In this document: piece after piece, positions 7,043-14,505 of the stretch
Numbering within the stretch: position 1 is the first letter of the stretch
Layout of the letters: every line of letters begins with the position of its first letter
Assembly: GCF_005877055.1 (NCBI RefSeq)
Contig: NZ_CP039424.1
Location: 3,162,001-3,226,000 of the forward strand
DNA length: 64,000 nt
Direction of reading: 5' to 3'
Origin: Citricoccus sp. SGAir0253
GTDB taxonomy: Bacteria; Actinomycetota; Actinomycetes; Actinomycetales; Micrococcaceae
Translations under genes and position numbers: made by a program
The notes under the pieces: model-generated
What the model was told of the DNA's origin: nothing
Databases searched by the model: none
What the model saw: only the letters and a program-made list of their open reading frames with translations

Positions 7043-8698
7043 TCAGTAGGCCTTGACGCGCTGCTCCACGATCAGGTGGATCAGGGCGAAGCGGTTCTCC
7101 TCGTCGATCGCCTTGAGGGCGGACTCGAGGGCGGCCGGGATCTCGGAGTCCTTCTCCACGCGCACGCCGAAGCCGCCGAAGGCCTGGGCCATGACCGCGA
7201 AGTCGGGGTTCTTCAGCTGGGTGCCGGACACGCGGCCCGGGTAGTCGCGCTCCTGGTGGGTGCGGATGGTGCCGTACTCCTGGTTGTCCATGACGATCAC
7301 CAGCGGGGTGGCGCCATACTGGGCGGCGGTGGCCAGCTCCTGGCCGTTCATCAGGAACTCGCCGTCACCGGCGATGGTCACCACGCGGCGGCCCGGGTAG
7401 TTCAGGGAGGCGGCCACGGCCGAGGGCACCGAGTAGCCCATGGAGCCGTTGCGGGCCGAGATCATGGCGGCGTAGGAGTTGGTGGGGAAGTACCGGTGCG
7501 CCCAGTTGGTGTGCTCGCCGGCGCCCAGGGTGACCATGGCGTCCTCGGGCAGGGTCTGCACCAGGTTGGCCATCAGCGTGGCCATCTTCGCCTGGCCCTC
7601 GGAGGGCTCGGCCGGCGGCAGCTCCGCGAACTTCTCCTGCTCGCCGCGCATGCGGGCGGTCCACTCCTTCCAGGACTCCTTGACGGGCAGGTCCATGCGC
7701 ACGAGGTCGCGCACGAACACGTCCGGCTTGGAGACGATCTGGTGGGAGACGGGGCCGGAGCGGCCGCGCAGGGACGGGTCGATGGTGACCAGGAAGTTCT
7801 TCTTGTCCCAGTTCTGGCGGATGGTGAAGCCGTCCGTGACCACGTCACCGGGCACGGTGCCGATGAAGATGATGAGGTCCGTCTCCTCGAGCAGGTCGTA
7901 GGTGGGCTTCGGGCGGCCGTAGCCGATCGGGCCCACGTAGGACGGGGAGGTGAAGGGCACGGTGCCCTCGGTGCGCCACTCGGCGGCGGCCGGGATGTGG
8001 TGCTCCTCGAGCCACTGGGTGAGCGTCTCGGCGCCCTCGGTGGTCCAGTCGTTGCCGCCGGTGATGACGAGCGGCTTGTCCGACTCCTGCAGGGCCTGGT
8101 TCAGGGTCTTCCAGTCCTCCACGGTCATGCCGCCGGGGGCCACCGGGATGCACGGGTGCAGCGTGGGGTCGATCTGCTCCTTGATGACGTCCTCGTGCAG
8201 GCCCACGATGACCGGACCCGGGCGGCCGGAGCTGGCGGCGAACATGGCCTCGGCCACGATCTCCGAGGCGCGGTCGGCCTGGTCCACGGTCATCACGCGC
8301 TTGGCGCCGGACTCGAACCACATCTGCGGGTCGAACTCCTGGAACGCCTCCTTGCCGCGGTGCTCGAAGGGGATCAGGCCCACGAACAGCACCATGGCGG
8401 TGGAGTCCTGCCACGCGGTGTGCAGCCCCACGTGCGCGTTGGCGGCGCCCGGGCCGCGGGTCACCATGGCGATGCCCGGGACGTCGTTCATCTTGCCGTC
8501 GGCCTCGGCCATGTAGGCGGCGCCGCCCTCGTGGCGACAGACCACGTTCTCGATGTCGGAGTTGTGCAGCCCGTCCAGCACGTCCAGGTAGCTCTCGCCC
8601 GGGACCGAGTAGACGCGCTTCACGCCGTGGGCCCTCAGCGTGTCCACGATGACGTGGCCGGCGGACTTGGTCGCGGACGTGTTCTGGGCTGTGCTCAT
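7043..8698 (-). CDS. Thiamine-pyrophosphate-dependent enzyme (acetolactate synthase / pyruvate oxidase-like)
   Basis: 551 residues with the three domains of the family. The N-terminal Pyr domain has the catalytic Glu in VCRHEGGAAYMAEADGK; the central domain has VITGGNDW and GTVPGDVVTDG; the C-terminal PP domain has the TPP motif GDGEFLMNGQELATA ending in VIVMDNQEYG. This family decarboxylates 2-oxo acids; the lipid-binding C-terminal tail of PoxB is absent, and no small subunit gene is adjacent, so the reaction is open (acetolactate, oxalyl-CoA-like or pyruvate oxidation). Start 8698 has AAGGAG six bases upstream. A possible -10 TATCTT lies at 8790-8785. Its strong bias towards C-ending codons suggests high expression. 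Confidence 0.85.
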   Translation of the reverse strand: MSTAQNTSATKSAGHVIVDTLRAHGVKRVYSVPGESYLDVLDGLHNSDIENVVCRHEGGAAYMAEADGKMNDVPGIAMVTRGPGAANAHVGLHTAWQDSTAMVLFVGLIPFEHRGKEAFQEFDPQMWFESGAKRVMTVDQADRASEIVAEAMFAASSGRPGPVIVGLHEDVIKEQIDPTLHPCIPVAPGGMTVEDWKTLNQALQESDKPLVITGGNDWTTEGAETLTQWLEEHHIPAAAEWRTEGTVPFTSPSYVGPIGYGRPKPTYDLLEETDLIIFIGTVPGDVVTDGFTIRQNWDKKNFLVTIDPSLRGRSGPVSHQIVSKPDVFVRDLVRMDLPVKESWKEWTARMRGEQEKFAELPPAEPSEGQAKMATLMANLVQTLPEDAMVTLGAGEHTNWAHRYFPTNSYAAMISARNGSMGYSVPSAVAASLNYPGRRVVTIAGDGEFLMNGQELATAAQYGATPLVIVMDNQEYGTIRTHQERDYPGRVSGTQLKNPDFAVMAQAFGGFGVRVEKDSEIPAALESALKAIDEENRFALIHLIVEQRVKAY

Positions 8699-8920
8699 GG
8701 AAGCTCCTTGGACTGTGTGCGGTGGCGGCGCTGCCGACCGCGACCCGGGATGGTCCTCGGGCGGTGCAGGGCGGACTCCGAGCAAAGATACCCCAGCGGA
8801 TCCGCGGCCTCCGGTCCTGTGGCGGGATGTGTCGCCGGGCGCGGAGCCCGCGCGAACACTGGGCGGGCCGTGTTTCTGGCACGCGGAAACGCCCGGCTGC
8901 GCTTCAGCCCCAACCGGCAG

Positions 8921-8926
8921 TACAGT
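8921..8926 (+). promoter_or_regulatory. -10 hexamer TACAGT of the CGNR gene
   Basis: TACAGT lies seven... bases counted as GCTGAG (six) before the ATG at 8933, so the mRNA is probably leaderless. No Shine-Dalgarno sequence precedes the ATG. Confidence 0.5.
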
Positions 8927-8932
8927 GCTGAG

Positions 8933-9799
8933 ATGTTCTCCCCCACCACGACCCGCCGGCTGGCCCTGGCGGCAGCGCTGGTCAACACCTCCGCCGGTCG
9001 CCACGGCGGCCGGGTCCTGCCCGACCGCCTCGAGGAACCGGGGCGACTGGCCGCCCTGCTGCCCGGCGGGGACCCCGGCGGCCCCGCCCCGGAGGCCACC
9101 CTGCGGGCGGTCCGGAAGCTCCGCGCCGCCCTCGCCGGCACCTGGCAGGACGCCGCCGCCCGGGACGTGCCCGCCGCGCTGGAGTCCCTGAACCACCTGC
9201 TCGCCGCGGCCGGCCCGGTCCGGCTGGCGCTGCCGGGCGCGCCCGACGGCGGCGGGTCCGGCCCCGGCCCGGAGGGCGCCGAGGGCGCGGGGCCGGGGGA
9301 CGCGACGGGTCCGGGGGACGCGACGGGGCCGGGGCCGGCGGCGCGGACCCCGGCCGTGCTCGCCGCGGGCCGCGAGGGGGACCCCGCCGAGCGGGAGCTG
9401 TCCGCGGCCCTGGCGCTGGCGCTCACGGAGGTCGCCCTGGCCGGGGAGCTGACGCGGCTGCGCACCTGCGCCGGCGAGGACTGCGACAACGCCTTCGTGG
9501 ACCTGACCCGGAACCGCTCCAAGCAGTTCTGCGACGAGGCCAACTGCGCCAACCGCGCCCACGTGAAGGCCTATCGGGCGCGCCGCGCCGCCGAGCCCGG
9601 GGCCGCGGAGGCGTCCGTCGGCACCGGCACGCCCGGGGCGGCGCCCGCCGGTCCGGGGACGGGGGACCGGGAGGAGGGCTCCGGGAAGGGCACGGCCCGG
9701 GGCAGGGAAGCCGACAAGGGCGGGAAGCAGAAGGCGAAGAAGAAGGCGAAGAAGAAGGCGCGGAAGAAGGGCCAGAAGGGATCGACGAAGGGCGCCTAG
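8933..9799 (+). CDS. CGNR zinc-finger protein (ABATE domain plus CGNR), putative transcriptional regulator
   Basis: 288 residues. The N-terminal part (LALAAALVNTSAGRHGGRVLP, DRLEEPGRLAALLP) fits the ABATE domain; residues about 178-205 form the zinc finger LRTCAGEDCDNAFVD, then QFCDEANCANRAHVK, with C-x4-C and C-x4-C and the CGNR motif seen as CANR. Between them is a Gly/Pro/Asp-rich insert of about 40 residues. The last ~30 residues are almost all lysine, a basic tail built on AAG repeats that may bind nucleic acid. Such proteins are usually regulators. Start from a -10 just upstream (leaderless); divergent from the TPP enzyme. Confidence 0.85.
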   Translation: MFSPTTTRRLALAAALVNTSAGRHGGRVLPDRLEEPGRLAALLPGGDPGGPAPEATLRAVRKLRAALAGTWQDAAARDVPAALESLNHLLAAAGPVRLALPGAPDGGGSGPGPEGAEGAGPGDATGPGDATGPGPAARTPAVLAAGREGDPAERELSAALALALTEVALAGELTRLRTCAGEDCDNAFVDLTRNRSKQFCDEANCANRAHVKAYRARRAAEPGAAEASVGTGTPGAAPAGPGTGDREEGSGKGTARGREADKGGKQKAKKKAKKKARKKGQKGSTKGA

Positions 9800-9824
9800 G
9801 CCTCGTCCTCGGGGGGTGGCCGGC

Positions 9825-10244
9825 CTAGCGCTCCCCGCGCTCGCCCTCGTCGGGACGGCGGGCCGCCTCCTCGCGGCGGCGCTGCGCCTCGGCCTTGCGC
9901 CGGGCGACCGCCTGGCGGTGCAGCTCCTCGGAGGAGCGGTGCACGCCGGAGCCCTGGGAGAGATGGTCGGGGTTGTCCTTGGCGGCCAGCTGGAGCATGG
10001 CGACGACCACGAGGGACACGATGAAGAAGGCGCCGAAGGCGATCAGGCCGATGTCCACGCGCCACGGGTTGTCCGTGCCGCCCGAGGCGGTGAGCGTGGC
10101 GACGACCCCGCCGATGAGGGCGAGGGCGAAGGAGAACAGCAGCGGGCCCTTGATCGAGGACAGGAAGCCCGGCTTGCCCTCACGGCGCTCCTGCGGGGCC
10201 CCGCCGGGACGGGGTGGCTGCGGGCCGGTGCTGGGCGTGCTCAC
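9825..10244 (-). CDS. Small two-pass membrane protein, function unknown
   Basis: 139 residues from a GTG with AGGAGA seven bases upstream. A Pro-rich N-terminus is followed by two hydrophobic helices (about 32-52 LLFSFALALIGGVVATLTA and 66-86 IGLIAFGAFFIVSLVVVAML), then a highly charged Arg/Glu-rich C-terminal tail with coiled-coil character. Topology suggests both ends in the cytoplasm. I recognise no named family. Transcribed from a -10 TAGAAT at 10325-10320 that overlaps an inverted repeat. Confidence 0.75.
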   Translation of the reverse strand: MSTPSTGPQPPRPGGAPQERREGKPGFLSSIKGPLLFSFALALIGGVVATLTASGGTDNPWRVDIGLIAFGAFFIVSLVVVAMLQLAAKDNPDHLSQGSGVHRSSEELHRQAVARRKAEAQRRREEAARRPDEGERGER

Positions 10245-10319
10245 GAACGATCTCCTGGTCTACGAGTGCTGGGGCATCCGCCCGGGCGGGACTCCGCCTC
10301 GCGCGGGACGCACCCCACC

Positions 10320-10336
10320 ATTCTACGCGTCGTAGA
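10320..10336 (-). promoter_or_regulatory. Promoter -10 TAGAAT overlapping palindrome TCTACG-CGT-CGTAGA
   Basis: The inverted repeat (10322-10336) has two perfect 6-bp arms around CGT, and its left arm shares bases with the -10 of the membrane-protein gene at 9825-10244. A bound regulator would block the -10. Regulator unknown. Confidence 0.45.
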
Positions 10337-10387
10337 GAAACGCCTCGACCGGCATCCGGCGCCCTCCGACGGGAGCCCGGACCGGCC

Positions 10388-10978
10388 CTACCGGCGCGGG
10401 GCGCGCGGCTCGACGGCGGCGCGGGCCTCGGGGCCGGCGTCGTGCCGGAAGCCGAAGCCGGAGATGGCCAGCAGGACGGCGATGACGATCGCCCCGCCGC
10501 CCACGATCCCCAGCATGCCGTGCGGGTCCAGGCGCAGGAACAGGAGCAGGCCGATGCCGGTGAGGATCCCCACGCCGCCGGTGTAGAGCTGGTCCCGCGC
10601 GGGGACGAACTCGCGGCGGTGCCGGGCCCAGGCCACGAGCTCGGCCGTGCCCGCGCCGAGGAGCGCGATCGCGCCGACGAGCCCGGCCACGAACGGCGTC
10701 CCGGCGAAGAGCAGGACGACGGCCCCGAGCATGAACACGGCCGCGGCGATCGACAGCGGGCCGCGCATGCGCTCCGGCACGGGGTCGCGGCGCAGGTACT
10801 CCCACAGCCCGGAGCCGGAGAAGACGAAGTAGGCGGCGAGCCCGTACTTCAGCACGGGCAGGCCGGGCTGCTGCAGGAACACGGTGGTCAGACCGAAGAT
10901 CGCCGCGATCAGGGCGCGGACGAGGATCGGCTTCCACATGACGGCGGCGGTCTCGGCGGGGGCTTTGGCGGCAGGCAC
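10388..10978 (-). CDS. Multi-pass membrane protein (HdeD/DUF308-like), function unknown
   Basis: 196 residues with about six hydrophobic segments in three hairpins (LVRALIAAIFGLTTVFL; YGLAAYFVFSGSGLWEYL; IAAAVFMLGAVVLLFAG; LVGAIALLGAGTAELV; GGVGILTGIGLLLFL; GGGAIVIAVLLAISGFG). The repeated two-helix layout resembles HdeD-like/DUF308 proteins. The GTG start at 10978 has no SD but sits six bases after TAGAAT (10990-10985), another leaderless start. Located between two other membrane-protein genes; no operon is evident. Confidence 0.75.
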   Translation of the reverse strand: MPAAKAPAETAAVMWKPILVRALIAAIFGLTTVFLQQPGLPVLKYGLAAYFVFSGSGLWEYLRRDPVPERMRGPLSIAAAVFMLGAVVLLFAGTPFVAGLVGAIALLGAGTAELVAWARHRREFVPARDQLYTGGVGILTGIGLLLFLRLDPHGMLGIVGGGAIVIAVLLAISGFGFRHDAGPEARAAVEPRAPRR

Positions 10979-11027
10979 CCGACCATTCTAGGTCCGCCCG
11001 TCCGGGCCGCCCCGCAGGTCCGCCGGG

Positions 11028-12434
11028 TCAGCCCCCGCCCGTGCGCATCCACGCGTCGGTGCGGGCCCGCAGGCCGAGCGTGGCCGCGCGGGCGCCGAGG
11101 TAGACCCCGGCGAACCCGGTCCACAGCAGGGCCAGCTGCACGCCCGCGCCGGGCGCCCCGCCGGGGTCCGACCAGTCGGCGGTCCATCCGGCACCCCCGC
11201 CGGCCACCCAGGCCAGGAGGGCGAGCACGGGCAGGTACACGGCCAGGTTCACGACGCCGGCCAGCGCCAGGTAGCGGGCATCGCCGGCCCCGATCAGCAC
11301 GCCGTCCAGGACGAAGACGTAGCCGCTGACCGGTTGCGAGGCGGCCAGCACGAGCAGTCCCGCGGTGGCCGCGGACCGCACGGCCGGGTCCGGGGTGAAC
11401 AGCGGCGGCAGCACCCACGCCAGCGCGGCCAGCAGCACGCCGGTGGCCAGCCCGAACCACAGGCTCCAGCGCACCATGGTGGCGGTCAGGGCACGGGCGG
11501 CGTCCCGGCGGCCCGCGCCCAGCTCCCGGCCGATGAGGGCCTGCGCGGCGATCGCGAGCGCGTCGAGCGCGAAGGCCAGGGTGGAGAAGACCGTGAAGAC
11601 GAGCTGGTGGGCGGCCAGCGTGGCCACGCCCAGCCCCGTGGCCGCCATGACGGTGGCCAGGACGGCCACGCGCAGGCTCGCGGTGCGCAGCAGCAGCCAG
11701 GACCCCAGCTGGGCGGTGGCCCGCATCCCGGGCCACGAGGGGGCCAGGCCGGACCCGGCGGCGCGGAAGCGCGGCAGCAGCACGCCCAGGTAGACGGCGA
11801 GCATCCCCCACTGGACGATCGAGGTGCCCGCGGCCGAGCCCGCGACGCCGAGGCCCAGGCCGTAGACGAGGACCCAGTTCAGCGCGATGTTCAGGGCGAA
11901 CCCCGCCCCCGCCACCACGAGGGGCGTGCGCGTGTCCAGCAGGCCGCGCAGGATGCCGGTGGCCGCGAGCACCCCGAGCATGGCCGGCAGCCCGGGCATG
12001 GACCAGCGCAGGTAGGCCACGGCGTGCTGGGAGACGGCGCCCTCCGCGCCGACCAGCCCGGCCAGCCACGGGGCGGCCGCCCAGCCGGCCACCGCGAGGA
12101 GGAGGCCGAGCAGCAGGGCCAGCCAGACGCCGTCGCGCCCGCGGTCCATGGCGGCCCGGAGGTTCCCGGCGCCCATGGCCCGGGAGACCGCGGGGGTGGT
12201 GGAGTACGCCAGGAAGACCATCAGGCCGGTCACCGTGTGCAGCACGGTGGTGCCGATCCCGACGCCGGCCAGCTGGGCGACGCCGAGGTGCCCGACGATC
12301 GCGGTGTCCGCCAGCAGGAACAGCGGCTCGGCCAGCAGGGCCCCGAACGCGGGCACCGCCAGGGCGAGGACCTGCCGGGACAGCGGCCGGGTGTCGCTGG
12401 GCACGGCGCGGTGGTGCGTGTCCGGGGAGCCCAC
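11028..12434 (-). CDS. MATE-family multidrug/Na+ efflux transporter (DinF-like)
   Basis: 468 residues and twelve predicted membrane helices. The family signature is seen near the N-terminus (LALAVPAFGALLAEPLFLLADTAIVGHLG) with the second half repeating the fold (LLLRTASLRVAVLATVMAATGLG, AHQLVFTVFSTLAFALDALAIAAQALIGRELG). DinF-subfamily MATE proteins export organic cations or lipids with H+ or Na+. The GTG start at 12434 lies seven bases after the stop of the CPBP protease gene, so the two form an operon. Confidence 0.9.
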   Translation of the reverse strand: MGSPDTHHRAVPSDTRPLSRQVLALAVPAFGALLAEPLFLLADTAIVGHLGVAQLAGVGIGTTVLHTVTGLMVFLAYSTTPAVSRAMGAGNLRAAMDRGRDGVWLALLLGLLLAVAGWAAAPWLAGLVGAEGAVSQHAVAYLRWSMPGLPAMLGVLAATGILRGLLDTRTPLVVAGAGFALNIALNWVLVYGLGLGVAGSAAGTSIVQWGMLAVYLGVLLPRFRAAGSGLAPSWPGMRATAQLGSWLLLRTASLRVAVLATVMAATGLGVATLAAHQLVFTVFSTLAFALDALAIAAQALIGRELGAGRRDAARALTATMVRWSLWFGLATGVLLAALAWVLPPLFTPDPAVRSAATAGLLVLAASQPVSGYVFVLDGVLIGAGDARYLALAGVVNLAVYLPVLALLAWVAGGGAGWTADWSDPGGAPGAGVQLALLWTGFAGVYLGARAATLGLRARTDAWMRTGGG

Positions 12435-12440
12435 GGCGGA

Positions 12441-13310
12441 TCAGCCGAGCAGCGGCAGCAGCGTGTAGGCCACCACGATGGAGATCAGGTTGTTGAACAC
12501 GTGCAGGATCGTCACGTACGCCAGCGACTTCCCGGACCAGACGTAGGCCACGCAGATCGCCGCGGCCAGGGTCAGGTACGGGACCACCTCCACGGGGTTG
12601 AACCGCAGGCCCGTGCTGAGGAAGTGGATCAGGGCGAACAGCACCATGGACAGCGCCACGCACACCCACACGTTCACGTGCCGGGAGAGCTTGCCGATCA
12701 TCAGGTGCCGGAAGACGTACTCCTCCACGAGCGGGGCCATGAGCACGGTGACGAGGACCATCGGCAGGAAGTCCACCTGGGTGGTCATCTCCTCGATCGC
12801 GAGCTGGTTGGCGCTCTTGATCGGCTCCCCCGCGGCCATGACCACGAGGGCGTTGACCATGATGCAGCCCAGCCAGACGGCCGGGACCAGCCCCACCTTG
12901 AGCCAGCCCCGGTACCGGAAGGTGCGCAGGGACGCCACGAAGGGGCGCCAGCACGCGATCACCACCAGCACCGTGAGCACCGAGTAGCCGATGAGGTTGA
13001 TGGTGAAGGTCAGCGAGCCCTGGTTGAGGCTCCCGTCGGCCTCGGTGAACCGGTCCAGGAAGCCGGGGATGAGCGCCACGAGCGCGGCCCCGCCCAGCAG
13101 GAAGACCAGCACGTAGGCCAGCACCGTGGCCAGGTCCATCCACGTGAAGGGGCCCGGGTCCAGCACCACGCGGTCCCCGCGGCGCCGGCGGGGCCACCCC
13201 GGCGGGATGCCGCCGGCGCCTCCCGCGCCGGCCGGTCCCGCCGGCTCCGGGGGCGGACCCGGCGGGGCGGGGGTCGGGGGCTGCGGAGCCTGCGGCGGGT
13301 CCTGGGTCAT
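12441..13310 (-). CDS. CPBP-family intramembrane glutamic/metallo-protease (Abi/Rce1-like)
   Basis: 289 residues. A Pro/Gly-rich disordered N-terminus of ~40 residues precedes eight hydrophobic helices. All three CPBP motifs are present: EEYVFRHLM (EExxxR), FALIHF (FxxxH) and LHVFNN (HxxxN). Members cleave prenylated or other membrane substrates; target unknown. The ATG at 13310 is six bases after TAGCAT (13322-13317), a leaderless start. Probably cotranscribed with the MATE transporter. Confidence 0.9.
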   Translation of the reverse strand: MTQDPPQAPQPPTPAPPGPPPEPAGPAGAGGAGGIPPGWPRRRRGDRVVLDPGPFTWMDLATVLAYVLVFLLGGAALVALIPGFLDRFTEADGSLNQGSLTFTINLIGYSVLTVLVVIACWRPFVASLRTFRYRGWLKVGLVPAVWLGCIMVNALVVMAAGEPIKSANQLAIEEMTTQVDFLPMVLVTVLMAPLVEEYVFRHLMIGKLSRHVNVWVCVALSMVLFALIHFLSTGLRFNPVEVVPYLTLAAAICVAYVWSGKSLAYVTILHVFNNLISIVVAYTLLPLLG

Positions 13311-13316
13311 GGGCCC

Positions 13317-13322
13317 ATGCTA
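13317..13322 (-). promoter_or_regulatory. -10 hexamer TAGCAT, leaderless promoter of the CPBP-MATE operon
   Basis: On the minus strand TAGCAT is followed by GGGCCC and the ATG at 13310. No Shine-Dalgarno sequence. Confidence 0.5.
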
Positions 13323-13368
13323 ACGGCGCACCCCGACGGCGGCCCGGGGGACCGGCACGGCGCCGGGC

Positions 13369-14505
13369 TCAGGACCGGGCGCGGGTGAAGATCGCGGCGC
13401 GGACGTCGTCGTCCTCCTCGAGCCCGGCGCCGAGCGCGGAGCCGATGGTGGCCAGCCCACCGACGAGCCAGGCCAGCTTCAGGTACTCGGGGAAGCGCGC
13501 CGGGACGCCCGTGACGGCGCCGAACACCTCGGGGTCCACGAGCAGCAGCGCCCCGGCCAGGGCGGCCACGGCCAGGCCGGCGTGCAGGGTCACCACCCCC
13601 ACCAGGACCGTGGCGACCGTGGCGATGTTGAACAGGGCCACCTGCTCCCGCTCGCCCCGGCGCCGCGGCCGCTCCCACAGGTCGGCGCCCACCACGAGGG
13701 AGACGGTCACGGCGGCGATCGCCACCGCTCCGAGCAGCGCCATCTGCACCCCGGTGTACTCGGCGGACAGCAGCCACAGGTCCGTGGTGACGAGGGTGAG
13801 CGCCCCCGTGGCGAGCGCGGCGGTGAGCGAGCGGGACAGGCTCGCCGCGAGCAGCCACGGCCGGTTGGCGCGCAGGGTGCCCAGCAGGAGCCGGGCGTTG
13901 CCGGCCAGCACGCGCCCGGCGAACCGGCCGCCGCCCTCCGGGCCGCGGTCCTCCACGTCCGTGGCGAGCTGGCGGGCGGCGTCCACGGCGCCGCGCGCCT
14001 GCGCGGGGCCGGGCGCGCCGTCGTCGGGGTCCAGGCCCAGGATGCCGGCGACCGTCCGGCGCACCGCCTCGGCCACGTCCACCCCGGCGAGGTCCAGGGA
14101 CACGACGCCGGCGGCGTGCACCGGGGAGACCTGGGCGGTGAGGGTGTGCTTGCCCTGGCGCAGCGGCTCCCGGCGCACCCCGACGGCCAGGTCCCAGTCC
14201 TCGTCGAGCAGGCGGTCGCGGGCGGACTCCAGCAGGTCGAGCGCCTCGTCCTCGTCCGGGTCCGCCCAGTCCTCGCGGACGGCCCGGACGTCCCACGCCA
14301 GCCCCGGGTAGGCGGCGGCGAGGTCCGCCGCGAGGGACACGGCCAGGGCGTGGTCGCCGGCCGGCTGTCCCGCGGGGCCCGCGGCACCGCCGGGGCCGCC
14401 GGGGGCGTCCGGACGGCCGGCGTCCCCGGCCACGTCCGGCCCGATGAGCACGCCGAGCCGGACGACGACGTCGGCCACCGCGGCCCCGGTCGCGGGTGCG
14501 GTCAC
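13369..14505 (-). CDS. Uncharacterised membrane protein of the ABC exporter operon
   Basis: 378 residues. The N-terminal ~200 are soluble: a Pro/Gly-rich insert, then an alpha/beta region (AYPGLAWDVRAVREDWADP, RLLDEDWDLAVGVRREPL, TLTAQVSPVHAAGVVSLDL). The C-terminal half has about five hydrophobic helices. Not recognised. The GTG at 14505 overlaps the stop of the second ABC subunit by four bases (GTGA), so it is translationally coupled and probably serves the exporter, perhaps as an accessory or regulatory subunit. Confidence 0.8.
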   Translation of the reverse strand: MTAPATGAAVADVVVRLGVLIGPDVAGDAGRPDAPGGPGGAAGPAGQPAGDHALAVSLAADLAAAYPGLAWDVRAVREDWADPDEDEALDLLESARDRLLDEDWDLAVGVRREPLRQGKHTLTAQVSPVHAAGVVSLDLAGVDVAEAVRRTVAGILGLDPDDGAPGPAQARGAVDAARQLATDVEDRGPEGGGRFAGRVLAGNARLLLGTLRANRPWLLAASLSRSLTAALATGALTLVTTDLWLLSAEYTGVQMALLGAVAIAAVTVSLVVGADLWERPRRRGEREQVALFNIATVATVLVGVVTLHAGLAVAALAGALLLVDPEVFGAVTGVPARFPEYLKLAWLVGGLATIGSALGAGLEEDDDVRAAIFTRARS

